The translations under genes and the position numbers were made by a program. The notes under the pieces are model-generated. The model did no database searches, was not told where the DNA came from, and worked only from the letters and a program-made list of their open reading frames with translations. Positions 26,700 through 35,464 of a stretch of DNA of 52,812 nt are shown piece after piece (positions within the stretch are counted from its first letter, which is position 1; each line of letters begins with the position of its first letter). Source of the DNA: an uncultured bacterium (GTDB lineage: Bacteria > Bacillota > Clostridia > Lachnospirales > Lachnospiraceae); the NCBI GenBank assembly GCA_947574055.1, contig CANPIC010000017.1:1-52812 (forward strand). Reading direction: 5' to 3'.

Positions 26700-26732
26700 A
26701 AGAGAATCCTGCATGGCAGGGTTCTCTTTTTC
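26700..26732. terminator. Bidirectional terminator between SEC-C gene and nagB
   Basis: AGAGAATCCTGC and GCAGGGTTCTCT form a stem flanked by A and T runs, between convergent genes. Confidence 0.85.
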
Positions 26733-26762
26733 TCCGTACGCTTTTCTCTATGCTCTTTTTGT

Positions 26763-27497
26763 TTATGCCTGCGGAATCAGAGACAATGCCGCTTCGTCTC
26801 CTACCAGCACCACATTGCTGTGAAGCTGCAGAATCGACGCCGGAACCTGGGGCGTGCAGGGACCGAAAAAAGCATCCTTTACAATCTGTGCCTTGGATTC
26901 ACCACTGACGATCACCAGTACCTTTGCCGCTTTCATGATAGTGCCGATCCCCATCGTATAAGCCTGTCTGGGCACTTCATCCATGGAAGCAAAAAAACGG
27001 GAATTGGCGTCAATCGTACTCTGTGCCAGATCCACGCAGTGTGTTTCCTTTTCGAATACATCCGACGGCTCATTAAAGCCGATATGCCCGTTGTGTCCCA
27101 GGCCGAGAAGCTGCAGATCAATGCCGCCTGCTGCGGCTATGATGCTGTTATAAGCTGCGCAGGCTTTGTCGCTGTCCGGCTCCAGTCCATCGGGAACATA
27201 AGTACACTCCTGCCTGATATTGATATGGCGGAAGAGATGCTCATTCATAAAATAGCGGTAACTCTGATCATTTTCCGCGGACAGTCCCTTGTACTCATCC
27301 AGGTTAATACTTGTTACTTTCGAAAAATCCAGATCTTTGTTCTCATACCTGCGAACCAGTTCTTCATAGGTCCCGATCGGTGTGGAGCCTGTCGCCAGTC
27401 CCAGCACGCAATCCGGTTTCATGATCACCTGGGCAGAGATGATATTGGCCGCCATACGGCTCATGTGGTCATAGTCTGTTGTCCTGATAATTTGCAT
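26763..27497 (-). CDS. nagB: Glucosamine-6-phosphate deaminase
   Basis: A 244-residue enzyme converting glucosamine-6-phosphate to fructose-6-phosphate and ammonia in amino sugar use. Motifs include LATGSTP (residues 34-40, phosphate site), the base in LDEYKGL (D67) and LGLGHNGHIGFNEP (131-144), where H138 is the ring-opening base and N136 replaces the Asp of E. coli, as is usual in Firmicutes. Length is normal. No nagA, transporter or GntR regulator is adjacent, so it seems monocistronic. GGAGGG precedes the ATG. Confidence 0.96.
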   Translation of the reverse strand: MQIIRTTDYDHMSRMAANIISAQVIMKPDCVLGLATGSTPIGTYEELVRRYENKDLDFSKVTSINLDEYKGLSAENDQSYRYFMNEHLFRHINIRQECTYVPDGLEPDSDKACAAYNSIIAAAGGIDLQLLGLGHNGHIGFNEPSDVFEKETHCVDLAQSTIDANSRFFASMDEVPRQAYTMGIGTIMKAAKVLVIVSGESKAQIVKDAFFGPCTPQVPASILQLHSNVVLVGDEAALSLIPQA

Positions 27498-27578
27498 CGC
27501 AATTCCCTCCTAATACATAATATACTCTTACTCTACCAATATCAGCGGAAAAGTACAAGAGAAAAATTTGCCGTTCAG

Positions 27579-29036
27579 CTATGAAATAATATGTAGCATC
27601 ACTGCCAGATAAAAAGTCCTGCCTTCTGTGCGCCAGTCCACGCCGCCATGATATTTCCGCGCCGAAGCCTGCATATTGAGAAAGCCTATCCCGTGCATTT
27701 TTCCGTCTTCTTTATCCGTCGCCGGAAATTCGTAGCCCTTTTTCCGCAGCAGACGGCCATTGAAACTGTTTTCCATATTGATAAAAAACATATTTCCCCG
27801 TTGAAACGAAAAAATACGGATCTTCTTTTCTTCTTCCCCGCCCAGTTTCCCGCATGCCTCGATCGCATTGTCCAGCGCGTTACACAATATGACGACAATG
27901 TCATAATTTTCCACACACGATTTTGTGGGAAAGACCAGATCCTCCGCTTCGATCAGGATTCCGGGTATCTGTTCCGACGCCTCATGATATTTCATATGCA
28001 AAAGGGCATCGGCCATCATGTTGCCGGTCTGAAATCCCGGCCTGGAAAGCGCCGTCATCCGGTCCAGTGTCCCCAGATAACCGGCCAATTCCTGTATCGT
28101 CTCCTCCGTTCCCCCGCCTTGCCATAGCATTTCATGCACCACTGCCAGTTGATTATGGATATCGTGCCGGATACTTCTGATCTCCACATAAGTGCGGTTC
28201 ATCTCCTGCATATGCGCCTCCATACTCCGCACCTGCTGCTCCATCACCAGCCTGCCGCTCTTTTCCCGGTTCAGTGCAATCATATCCTGCAGCAGCCGCA
28301 CGCTGCCAAGAACAGAAAAAAGAGACACCAGCAGAATCCCCGGAACCATCAAAATCAGCGGCGGATAACTGTCATAAAGGATCACCGTTTCACCATCCTT
28401 CACTGTGACCACAAGCAGCCGCAGCAAAGTACAGATCAAATATCCGCTCAGCCCCGGCAGGATAAGGAACAAAAGTTCCGTTCCCGATACTTCGTATTCC
28501 TTTTCCCGGTATCTTCTCACAAAGGCTCTCACCATACGAAACAGCAAAAATAAAAAGACGCCACATTGCAACATCTGTAAAACCAGTTCCGTGGCCGTTA
28601 AAAGCACCAGAAACGAGTCCTCTGACGACGCCGGCAGTTTACCCGCAAGCAGATACCAGAGATACAGGTCATAAATATGACTGCCCAGTACAATGATCAT
28701 ATAAGCCAGGAAAAAGCTGATCTCATGCAGTGCCATAAACGTAACAGACAGATAAAACTGAAATCCCCGCCTTCCCTGATACAGCAGCATAACAGACAGA
28801 AAAAGCAGCATAAACAAAACAAGCTGCCGAAGCAGCGGCCTGACACTGTCCGGCGCCTTGACGGCCCCGGCCTGTGTCAACATCTTTTGCAGTGTCCAGA
28901 CAAACACAATATAATAGCGGCTTCCCCGCCGCCCGCCTGCAGCCGGCTTCATAAAACTTCCCATCAGATAAGCAAGAATACATCCCTGCAAAACTGCCAG
29001 AAGCAGGCTGATACCCGCAAAGAAGATCTCATACAT
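27579..29036 (-). CDS. GHKL sensor histidine kinase
   Basis: A 485-residue membrane kinase, partner of the LytTR regulator upstream. Six or so transmembrane helices fill residues 1-235. A linker helix follows, then the phospho-acceptor box RSIRHDIHNQL (His near 293). The GHKL ATPase has the N-box VILCNALDNAIEACGKL and the G-box GIGFLNMQ. This form fits the AgrC/VirS-like HPK10 class that usually senses peptides. The start at 29036 is chosen because GGAGGGGGG lies 8 nt upstream; it overlaps the regulator stop by 8 nt, implying translational coupling. No AgrB or AgrD homologue is nearby, so the signal is unknown. Confidence 0.9.
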   Translation of the reverse strand: MYEIFFAGISLLLAVLQGCILAYLMGSFMKPAAGGRRGSRYYIVFVWTLQKMLTQAGAVKAPDSVRPLLRQLVLFMLLFLSVMLLYQGRRGFQFYLSVTFMALHEISFFLAYMIIVLGSHIYDLYLWYLLAGKLPASSEDSFLVLLTATELVLQMLQCGVFLFLLFRMVRAFVRRYREKEYEVSGTELLFLILPGLSGYLICTLLRLLVVTVKDGETVILYDSYPPLILMVPGILLVSLFSVLGSVRLLQDMIALNREKSGRLVMEQQVRSMEAHMQEMNRTYVEIRSIRHDIHNQLAVVHEMLWQGGGTEETIQELAGYLGTLDRMTALSRPGFQTGNMMADALLHMKYHEASEQIPGILIEAEDLVFPTKSCVENYDIVVILCNALDNAIEACGKLGGEEEKKIRIFSFQRGNMFFINMENSFNGRLLRKKGYEFPATDKEDGKMHGIGFLNMQASARKYHGGVDWRTEGRTFYLAVMLHIIS

Positions 29037-29730
29037 AAGAGATCCCCCCTCCCTGCAGATAGCGCATATAGGCTTTGACAAAGGTATTATACTTCTCTCT
29101 GGACAGATAAATAACCGTACCGTCCGTCAGGGAAATACTGTCTGTGGTATATTCCATCACATAGGCAAGATTCACCAGATAGCCCCGGTGGCAGCGGAAA
29201 AAACTGTCTCCCAGCGATCTCTCCAGTTCGTTCATCGTTCCATAGATCTCGTAACTTTCGCGGCCTGTATGGATTTCTGCTTTCCTCATCCGGCTCTCCA
29301 CATACAGGATATGATCACGCCGCAGCATGATATTGCGATTTCCGCTCCTGATCGGAAACGGCTCCTGCTTTCCGTTACGCTCGGCCTTTTGCACCGCCCG
29401 TCCGAAGACTTCCATAAATTTCTCCTCAGAAAGCGGTTTCAGCAGGTAGTGAAACGCGCCTACGTCAAAGGCGTCAAACACATATTCTTTCAGGCCTGTA
29501 ATAAAGATCAGAATACTCTCCTCACGCCTTTGCAGAGCCCTGGCCGTCTCGATTCCGCTCTTTCCGTCCATCTTGATATCCAGGAAGATAATGTCAAACT
29601 GTTTGCCCGCCGCCAGCAGCTCTTCCCCGGTGCGATAAAGCATCACAACTGCATCAGCCCGCTGCCTCTCAATCAGCCTTCTGATCTGTTCACAGATCAC
29701 TTTTTCGTCATCACAGATTGCAATTTCCAA
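29029..29730 (-). CDS. LytTR-family response regulator
   Basis: A 233-residue two-component regulator. The receiver domain (1-125) has the acidic pair in ICDDEK, phospho-acceptor D51 in FLDIKMDG, ITG near 97 and the conserved Lys in LLKPLS. The C-terminal LytTR DNA-binding domain (about 130-233) includes SFFRCHRGYLVNLAYV, a hallmark. It starts with TTG at 29730, with GAGGTGA 5 nt before it. It is the first gene of a pair with the GHKL kinase. Confidence 0.93.
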   Translation of the reverse strand: MEIAICDDEKVICEQIRRLIERQRADAVVMLYRTGEELLAAGKQFDIIFLDIKMDGKSGIETARALQRREESILIFITGLKEYVFDAFDVGAFHYLLKPLSEEKFMEVFGRAVQKAERNGKQEPFPIRSGNRNIMLRRDHILYVESRMRKAEIHTGRESYEIYGTMNELERSLGDSFFRCHRGYLVNLAYVMEYTTDSISLTDGTVIYLSREKYNTFVKAYMRYLQGGGISYV

Positions 29731-29850
29731 AGTTTCACCTCATATTCCGCATGGATCTGTCCCATTGCCTTACTATTATATCGGCTGGAAACGCGGATAC
29801 TTAGCACAACATGTCATGAAGATCGCCGGAAATGTTATGAAAAATATGGC

Positions 29851-30453
29851 TTATCTCACTCCCAGGGCCGCCAGCTCTGATACAGCTGCTTCTTTGTCCG
29901 TAAACACAATCCCCTCAAATCCCTGCGCTCTGGCAGCCTCCACATTTGCCTCCAGATCATCCAGAAAGACACATTCCTCTGCCTTGAGACCATACTTTTC
30001 CAAAAGGCGAAGGTAAATCTCGGGCTGTGGCTTGATCAGTTTCTCCTCGCAGGAAAGGATACCACCATCCGCATAGGGTATAAAGTCCAGCGCATGCCTG
30101 CACTCCCTGCCCGCTTTAAAAGAAAAGTTGGACAGGTAATAAACCCGGTAGCCCCTACTCTGCAGTTCCTGTATCCAGGGGATCGCATAGTCTGCCCGGC
30201 TCACCAGGCCGCCCACATCCGCCATCATCCGGCGTATCTGTGGTTCCACGCCGGGATCATTGGACACCAGCAGGTCGATAACCGCCTCATCCCCCATCAC
30301 GCCCCTGTCAAATTCATTCCATTTGGGACTTAATACCGTGGCCTTTACCACCCTCTCATAGATCTCTTCCGCAAAGCCAAAACTGCGGATATGCTTCTCC
30401 CATGTATAATAGGTCAATACATTGCCGATATCAAATACAATATTTTTTATCAT
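29851..30453 (-). CDS. HAD-IA family phosphatase
   Basis: A 200-residue haloacid dehalogenase-type hydrolase. Motif I is VFDIGNVL, motif II lies in YLSNFSFKAG, the motif III Lys is in KLIKPQPEIY and motif IV is VFLDDLEANV. The DIGNVL form with an SNFS motif resembles YihX-like (glucose-1-phosphatase) HADs, but the substrate is unknown. The start at 30453 has AAAGGA upstream; the frame stays open 22 codons further without similarity. It is divergent from the YjjG-like HAD. Confidence 0.88.
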   Translation of the reverse strand: MIKNIVFDIGNVLTYYTWEKHIRSFGFAEEIYERVVKATVLSPKWNEFDRGVMGDEAVIDLLVSNDPGVEPQIRRMMADVGGLVSRADYAIPWIQELQSRGYRVYYLSNFSFKAGRECRHALDFIPYADGGILSCEEKLIKPQPEIYLRLLEKYGLKAEECVFLDDLEANVEAARAQGFEGIVFTDKEAAVSELAALGVR

Positions 30454-30655
30454 TTGTCCCATCCTTTCTTGGCAAACCCTTGTTACAAAGATTGTATCAT
30501 GAACCAACGGTGAATGCAATTTAGGCTGACAGATGGCCTATGATCTGTTCTCCCGCATGCAACATCCGCTAAAATGTTGCTCGCCTTCTCCGGGCCATTA
30601 TGATACAATCCTTTTAGAAACAGCAAACATCTGCTGATACATAAGGAGGTATGAT

Positions 30656-31342
30656 ATGTATTCTGTCGTATTCTGGGATCTGGACAACACACTGCTGGAT
30701 TTTACGGCTTCGGAAAAATATGCCTTTGATACCTGCATGAGAGAGGCCGGACTCACGCCCACCGATGAGCTCCTCTCTCTCTATTCGCGGATCAACCTTT
30801 CTTACTGGAAGATGCTGGAACGGGGTGAGATCGCAAAGGAGGTGCTGCTGGGGCAGCGCTTTGTCAGTTTCTTTGAAGCGGCGGGAATCACCGGCGTGGA
30901 TGTGACCCGTTTTAAGGATACTTACCAGAAGCTGCTGGGCAGTGTCTGTTATTATCTGGATCATTCACTCCCACTTTGCCGGGAAATACATAAAACATGC
31001 CGCCAGTATATTGTGACAAATGGCGTGGCCTCCACACAGCGCAATAAATTAACGCTGAGCGGACTTATGGATGTGATGGACGGTCTCTTTATTTCGGAAG
31101 AACTGGGCTGGGAAAAGCCTGCCGCGGAATTTTTCGCCTGCTGTTTCCGGCAATTACCGGAACTGAAAAAAGAGGAAGTCGTCATCGTGGGCGACTCCCT
31201 CACCAGCGATATGCTGGGCGGTAACAATGCCGGAATTGCCTGCTGCTGGTATAATCCGTCAGGGCAGCCTGTGCCGGACCAGATCCGCATCGACCATACC
31301 ATAGAGGATCTGTGGCAGCTATTGCCTCTTTTAGGCAGATAA
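30656..31342 (+). CDS. HAD phosphatase, YjjG/YfnB-like
   Basis: A 228-residue HAD hydrolase of the noncanonical pyrimidine nucleotidase group (YjjG in E. coli). Motif I is FWDLDNTLLDF, motif II YIVTNGVAST, the Lys is in GWEKPAAEFF and motif IV is VIVGDSLTSDMLGG. These enzymes remove phosphate from dUMP and related nucleotides; the assignment to that activity is by similarity. AAGGAGG lies 6 nt before the ATG. Upstream at 30558-30580 is an inverted repeat GCAACAT with ATGTTGC, a possible operator. Confidence 0.9.
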   Translation: MYSVVFWDLDNTLLDFTASEKYAFDTCMREAGLTPTDELLSLYSRINLSYWKMLERGEIAKEVLLGQRFVSFFEAAGITGVDVTRFKDTYQKLLGSVCYYLDHSLPLCREIHKTCRQYIVTNGVASTQRNKLTLSGLMDVMDGLFISEELGWEKPAAEFFACCFRQLPELKKEEVVIVGDSLTSDMLGGNNAGIACCWYNPSGQPVPDQIRIDHTIEDLWQLLPLLGR

Positions 31343-31370
31343 CGCCGCCACATTCCTGATGCACAGACAC

Positions 31371-32594
31371 TTATCTTCTAAACCATGCCTTCATCGTATC
31401 CAGGACACAGACCAGTTCTTCCTCTTCGATCACGTACGGTACCATGGCATAGAGATAGTTGAGAAACGGGCGGCTGAAAACGCCGCGTTCGCGGGCAAAC
31501 TGCTGGTATCCGATCAGATCAGCCGCATCTTTGACTTCCAGGCAGATGCAGCCGCCCATCATCCGCACCTCCCCTATGCGCGGATCGGAAAAGCCTTCCA
31601 TCTCTCTTTTGGTAATCCTGGCTATTTTTGCAATTTTTTCCATATACTGTTCTGACTCAAACAGCTCGATCGACTTCAGCGCCACACTGCATGCCAGCGC
31701 ATTTCCCATAAAGGTGGGCCCGTGCATCAGTGCCTGCTCCGCCCGCTCACTGTAAAAACCTTCGAACACTTTGTGATTGGCTACCGTCACCGCATGGCCG
31801 ATATAACCTCCGGTCAGCGCTTTGCCCAGCACAAGGATATCCGGCAACACCAGGTCTGCCACAAAACGATGTCCGGTCCGTCCGAATCCGGTCGCCACTT
31901 CATCAAAAATCAAAAGTACGCCATATTGATCACACAATTCTCTGGCCCGCTGCAAAAATGCAATATCATACATCCGCATACCGCCGGCTCCCTGTAAAAG
32001 AGGTTCCACAATCAGGCAGTGCAGCTGTTCATGCCAGACGGCAAAAGCCTCCTCCAGCGCAGGTATCTGCGTGGGAATATGGATCACATCTGTTTTCTTC
32101 CCGTAGACTTCCAAGATGAAATGATAATCTTCGTCATCGCCCGCCTCCATTGCCTTAAAAGTATCGCCGTGGTAGGCATGTGTGAGGGAGAGGATTTTGG
32201 TCCGCCTTTTTTGCCCCTGATTTACATAATATTGAAGCGCCATTTTCAGCGCCACTTCCACTGCCACGCTGCCCGAATCAGAAAAAAAGCAATAGGCAAG
32301 GTCTCCCGGCAGCCAGGCCTCCAGCTTCTCCGCCAGCCGCAGTACCGGTTCATGTGTCAGCCCGCCCAGCATCACATGAGAAAATCGCTCCGCCTGCTCC
32401 ACGATCGCCGCCGTCAGCAGGGGATGTTTATAACCATGGATCACGCTCCACCAGGAAGAAACAGAATCAATCATCCGTCCCTCGGGTGTATAGAGCCAGA
32501 CGCCCTGTGCGTCTGTAATCCGGTATGGCTCACGCATTGTTTTCATTTGTTCATAGGGATACCATATCATACTTTTTCTTTTCCATTCTGCCAT
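31371..32594 (-). CDS. bioA: Adenosylmethionine-8-amino-7-oxononanoate aminotransferase
   Basis: A 407-residue PLP aminotransferase converting 7-keto-8-aminopelargonate to 7,8-diaminopelargonate in biotin synthesis. The SSWWSVIHGYKHP motif near residue 48, LTHAYHGDT, IFDEVATGFGRTG and the PLP lysine in VLGKALTGG identify BioA/BioK. Amino donor (SAM or lysine) cannot be decided by reading. It is the last gene of bioY-bioD-bioA, starting 27 bp after bioD. Confidence 0.95.
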   Translation of the reverse strand: MAEWKRKSMIWYPYEQMKTMREPYRITDAQGVWLYTPEGRMIDSVSSWWSVIHGYKHPLLTAAIVEQAERFSHVMLGGLTHEPVLRLAEKLEAWLPGDLAYCFFSDSGSVAVEVALKMALQYYVNQGQKRRTKILSLTHAYHGDTFKAMEAGDDEDYHFILEVYGKKTDVIHIPTQIPALEEAFAVWHEQLHCLIVEPLLQGAGGMRMYDIAFLQRARELCDQYGVLLIFDEVATGFGRTGHRFVADLVLPDILVLGKALTGGYIGHAVTVANHKVFEGFYSERAEQALMHGPTFMGNALACSVALKSIELFESEQYMEKIAKIARITKREMEGFSDPRIGEVRMMGGCICLEVKDAADLIGYQQFARERGVFSRPFLNYLYAMVPYVIEEEELVCVLDTMKAWFRR

Positions 32595-32621
32595 CAGATA
32601 CTACTGTTTTTGAGTTCCGTT

Positions 32622-33302
32622 TTATTGATACAGGGACAGGAGTGTCTCTGTATCCAGAGGCAGGTCCTGGCAGCCCTCTTCCAGACAGGCAAGTACCGGG
32701 ACGCCGGACAGTGCGCACATCTGCCTGTTATCTTCTTCCAATCTGTCACCCGGATGGAAACGGTTGAGAATTATCCCTGCCGGATGAATCCCGCGGCTTT
32801 TCATATAGTGCACAGTCAGCAAAACAGCATTGATTGTACCCAGCCCCGCCTCTGCCACTACAAGACAGTCAGCCGCTGTCTCCCGGATCACATCCTCCAT
32901 CCAGATAATTTCTTCCCCAAAGGCAATGGGACAGAGAATACCGCCGCTGCCTTCCACCGTCAGATAGGGATAGGCAGCCCGCATAGCCTGCAGTCCCCGT
33001 CTGACAACATCCATGCGCACCGGATTGCCTTCCAGGGCGGATGCCAGGTGAGGGGATACGGCTGCCTCATATACATAAGGACACATCTCATCAAGAGACT
33101 GGCCGATCCCGGAGATTTGTTTTACCTGCACGGCATCTCCCGGTATCAGCCTCCCGTCCGGGCCCCTTTCGTTCCCGCTCATGGCCGCCTTGTAATATGC
33201 GGCATTTTTTCCCGCTTTCTGCAGCTTCTTCAGAATCAGGCCCGTGACATAAGTCTTTCCCACATCTGTGCCGGTCCCTGTGACAAACAGACACTTACCC
33301 AT
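32622..33302 (-). CDS. bioD: Dethiobiotin synthetase
   Basis: A 226-residue ATP-dependent carboxylase closing the ureido ring of dethiobiotin. The P-loop TGTGTDVGKT spans residues 8-17, and the catalytic Lys is in AAYYKAAMSG. VEGSGGILCP supplies the metal-binding acidic residue. It is the middle gene of the operon, 24 bp after bioY. The enzyme that makes biotin from its product (BioB) is not in this window. Confidence 0.95.
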   Translation of the reverse strand: MGKCLFVTGTGTDVGKTYVTGLILKKLQKAGKNAAYYKAAMSGNERGPDGRLIPGDAVQVKQISGIGQSLDEMCPYVYEAAVSPHLASALEGNPVRMDVVRRGLQAMRAAYPYLTVEGSGGILCPIAFGEEIIWMEDVIRETAADCLVVAEAGLGTINAVLLTVHYMKSRGIHPAGIILNRFHPGDRLEEDNRQMCALSGVPVLACLEEGCQDLPLDTETLLSLYQ

Positions 33303-33326
33303 ACTCTTTTTCTCCTCATCCCGCGC

Positions 33327-33902
33327 TCAGATGCCATTTATCCGGGCCAGAGCCGGTTTCAGCCGTCTGGTCAGTTCCGCCGCCAGAAAACACAAACAGA
33401 AGTCCCCCGGCACTGCCAGTACAAAACAGTACAAAAACAGGGCTCCCAGGCCAATCGGTGTATGAATCACATAATTGCAGATCACATAATAGTAAAACAT
33501 ACCCGCCGCATACACAATCGCCAGTCCCAGCAGATTGGCCGCCAAAATCCTGCCAAAAGCCAGCCTTTCAGAACGTTCCACCAGCCTGCCGGTCACATAG
33601 CTGGCCACGATAAAACCTATGATATAACCAAAGCTGGGCTTTAACATATAATAGATACCGCCGCCTTCCGCAAACACCGGCAACCCCGCCAGCCCGAGCA
33701 GCGCATACAGCGCCACGCTGCAGGCACCGAGCCGCCCGCCCAGCAAAAGGCCTGCCAGCATCGTAAACAAAAACTGCAGCGTAAATGGCACTACCGGCAC
33801 CGGTATCTTGATAAACGCACCCGCTGTGATCAATACCGTAAATAAGGCACATAATGCCATATCCTTCGTGGCAATTCTCTGCTTTGCTTTTTCTTCTGTC
33901 AT
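33327..33902 (-). CDS. bioY: Biotin transporter substrate-specificity protein BioY
   Basis: A 191-residue membrane protein with six helices, the S component of energy-coupling factor biotin import (or a solitary transporter). Motifs include ITAGAFIKIPVPVVPFTLQ, LLLGGRLGA and AVPGDF. The start at 33902 has AGAGGGA 4 nt upstream. The frame is open to 34016, but that extension would run across the promoter and operator. BioY leads bioD and bioA, so biotin level probably controls all three. No EcfA or EcfT gene is in the window. Confidence 0.94.
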   Translation of the reverse strand: MTEEKAKQRIATKDMALCALFTVLITAGAFIKIPVPVVPFTLQFLFTMLAGLLLGGRLGACSVALYALLGLAGLPVFAEGGGIYYMLKPSFGYIIGFIVASYVTGRLVERSERLAFGRILAANLLGLAIVYAAGMFYYYVICNYVIHTPIGLGALFLYCFVLAVPGDFCLCFLAAELTRRLKPALARINGI

Positions 33903-33949
33903 CTTTCCCTCTTTTCCATACAGTCCGGCCGGCGTATTGCTTTTTATTA

Positions 33950-33981
33950 TTGTTAACATATTGATTATATTGGGTTGACAT
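33950..33981 (-). promoter_or_regulatory. BirA operator over the bioY promoter
   Basis: TTGTTAAC (33950-33957) and GTTGACAT (33974-33981) are inverted half-sites with a 16-bp centre, matching the BirA pattern TTGTTAAC-N14-16-GTTAACAA except for two bases. The -10 box lies inside the centre, so BirA-biotin binding would block transcription. Confidence 0.8.
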
Positions 33982-33992
33982 TTAATTGTCAA
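33964..33992 (-). promoter_or_regulatory. Promoter of bioY-bioD-bioA
   Basis: Minus-strand TTGACA (33987-33992) and TATAAT (33964-33969) are both perfect with a 17-bp spacing. Confidence 0.88.
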
Positions 33993-34013
33993 CCTTTTTG
34001 TCATTATGGCAAA

Positions 34014-34056
34014 CAAAAAAACGCAAGAACCACTTTTGCAGTTGTTGCGTTTTTAT
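34014..34056 (-). terminator. Terminator after purA
   Basis: Minus-strand ACGCAACAA and TTGCGT arms around a loop, ending in a T run, 20-60 bp after the purA stop. Confidence 0.7.
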
Positions 34057-34074
34057 CTGTCTTTTCTTCCGTTA

Positions 34075-35364
34075 TTAAGCCAATGTGCTCGTTCTGTATA
34101 TGATATCTTCTCTTCCCGGCCCGTTGCTTACCATGGTGATCGGATAACCGATCTGCGCCTCGATAAATTCCACATAACGGCGGCAGTTTTCAGGAAGTTC
34201 TTCATAGTTTCTGATACCGCGGATATCCGTTTTCCAGCCAGGCAGAGACTGCAGGACCGGTCTGGCATGTTCCAGCCTGGTCGTCACGGGAAACTCTGTG
34301 GTTACCTCACCGTCGATCTCATAACCGACGCATACCGGAATCTCATCCAGATAACCCAGCACATCCAGGACAGTAAAGGCCACATCGGTCGTACCCTGCA
34401 GGCGGCATCCGTATCTGGAAGCCACACAGTCAAACCAGCCCATCCGCCGGGGGCGTCCCGTGGTCGCGCCGAACTCTCCGCCGTCTCCGCCGCGGCGCCG
34501 CAATTCATCTGCCTGCTCGCCAAATATCTCGGATACAAACGCACCTGCTCCCACTGCGGAAGAATATGCCTTACATACCGTAATCACCTGTCTGATCTCA
34601 TAGGGTGCAATCCCTGCTCCGATAGCCCCGTAAGCCGCCAGCGTGGAAGAAGAGGTCACCATCGGATAAATGCCATGATCCGGGTCTTTGAGCGTCCCCA
34701 GCTGTCCTTCCAGCAGGATATTCTTTCCCTCCCGCACTGCTTTGTCCAGATAAGCGGATACATCACATACATAAGGGGCAATCATATCTCTGTATTCATG
34801 CAGCACGGTCAACAGTTCTGCCGCATCAATAAGTGGTTTCCGGTAGAGATGCGCAAAAAGCACATTTTTGATCTCACATACATCGGCCACTTTTTTCCGG
34901 AGCAGCTGCTCATCAAACAACTCACTCACCTGAAAACCGATTTTGGCATATTTATCGGAATAAAAGGGGGCAATCCCGGATTTGGTAGACCCAAAGGATC
35001 TGCCTCCCAGACGCTCTTCTTCATACTGATCCAGCAGGATATGATACGGCATCACGATCTGCGCGCGGTCCGATACAAGGATACGCGGTGCCGGCACGCC
35101 TCTGCCTGTGACGGAGCGGATCTCTTCGATCAGAATCGGTATATTCAGCGCCACACCGTTTCCAATGATATTGGTCGTATGACTGTAAAAAACCCCTGAC
35201 GGCAATGTGTGCAGCGCAAACTTTCCATAATTGTTCACAATGGTATGCCCCGCGTTGGCGCCTCCCTGGAAGCGGATGATGATATCCGACTCCTTCGCAA
35301 GCATATCCGTTATCTTCCCCTTACCTTCGTCTCCCCAGTTTGCTCCTACAACTGCTTTTACCAT
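34075..35364 (-). CDS. purA: Adenylosuccinate synthetase
   Basis: A 429-residue GTP-dependent enzyme joining IMP and aspartate, the first committed step to AMP. The P-loop WGDEGKGK at residues 10-17, GGANAGHTIV, the IMP site near SSSTLAAYGAIG and the aspartate loop TTGRPRRMGWFD are visible. Length is normal. It starts with MVKAVVGANW. It is not near other purine biosynthesis genes; xth lies upstream on the same strand. Confidence 0.95.
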   Translation of the reverse strand: MVKAVVGANWGDEGKGKITDMLAKESDIIIRFQGGANAGHTIVNNYGKFALHTLPSGVFYSHTTNIIGNGVALNIPILIEEIRSVTGRGVPAPRILVSDRAQIVMPYHILLDQYEEERLGGRSFGSTKSGIAPFYSDKYAKIGFQVSELFDEQLLRKKVADVCEIKNVLFAHLYRKPLIDAAELLTVLHEYRDMIAPYVCDVSAYLDKAVREGKNILLEGQLGTLKDPDHGIYPMVTSSSTLAAYGAIGAGIAPYEIRQVITVCKAYSSAVGAGAFVSEIFGEQADELRRRGGDGGEFGATTGRPRRMGWFDCVASRYGCRLQGTTDVAFTVLDVLGYLDEIPVCVGYEIDGEVTTEFPVTTRLEHARPVLQSLPGWKTDIRGIRNYEELPENCRRYVEFIEAQIGYPITMVSNGPGREDIIYRTSTLA

Positions 35365-35464
35365 GGCAGATTACTCCTCTCAAACGATTTCAATCTATGC
35401 TAGTTCTCACTGGCTTTCGCCCCGTCTATTATACACAATCATGTGCCATAAGTCCATCCCGGAT

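Noticed and set aside
26616-27584. A 322-codon plus-strand frame antisense to nagB
   Set aside because: nagB is conserved over its full length on the other strand.
32019-33644. A 541-codon plus-strand frame across the bio operon
   Set aside because: It runs antisense through three confident genes; its Cys/His/Pro-rich composition is that of a shadow.
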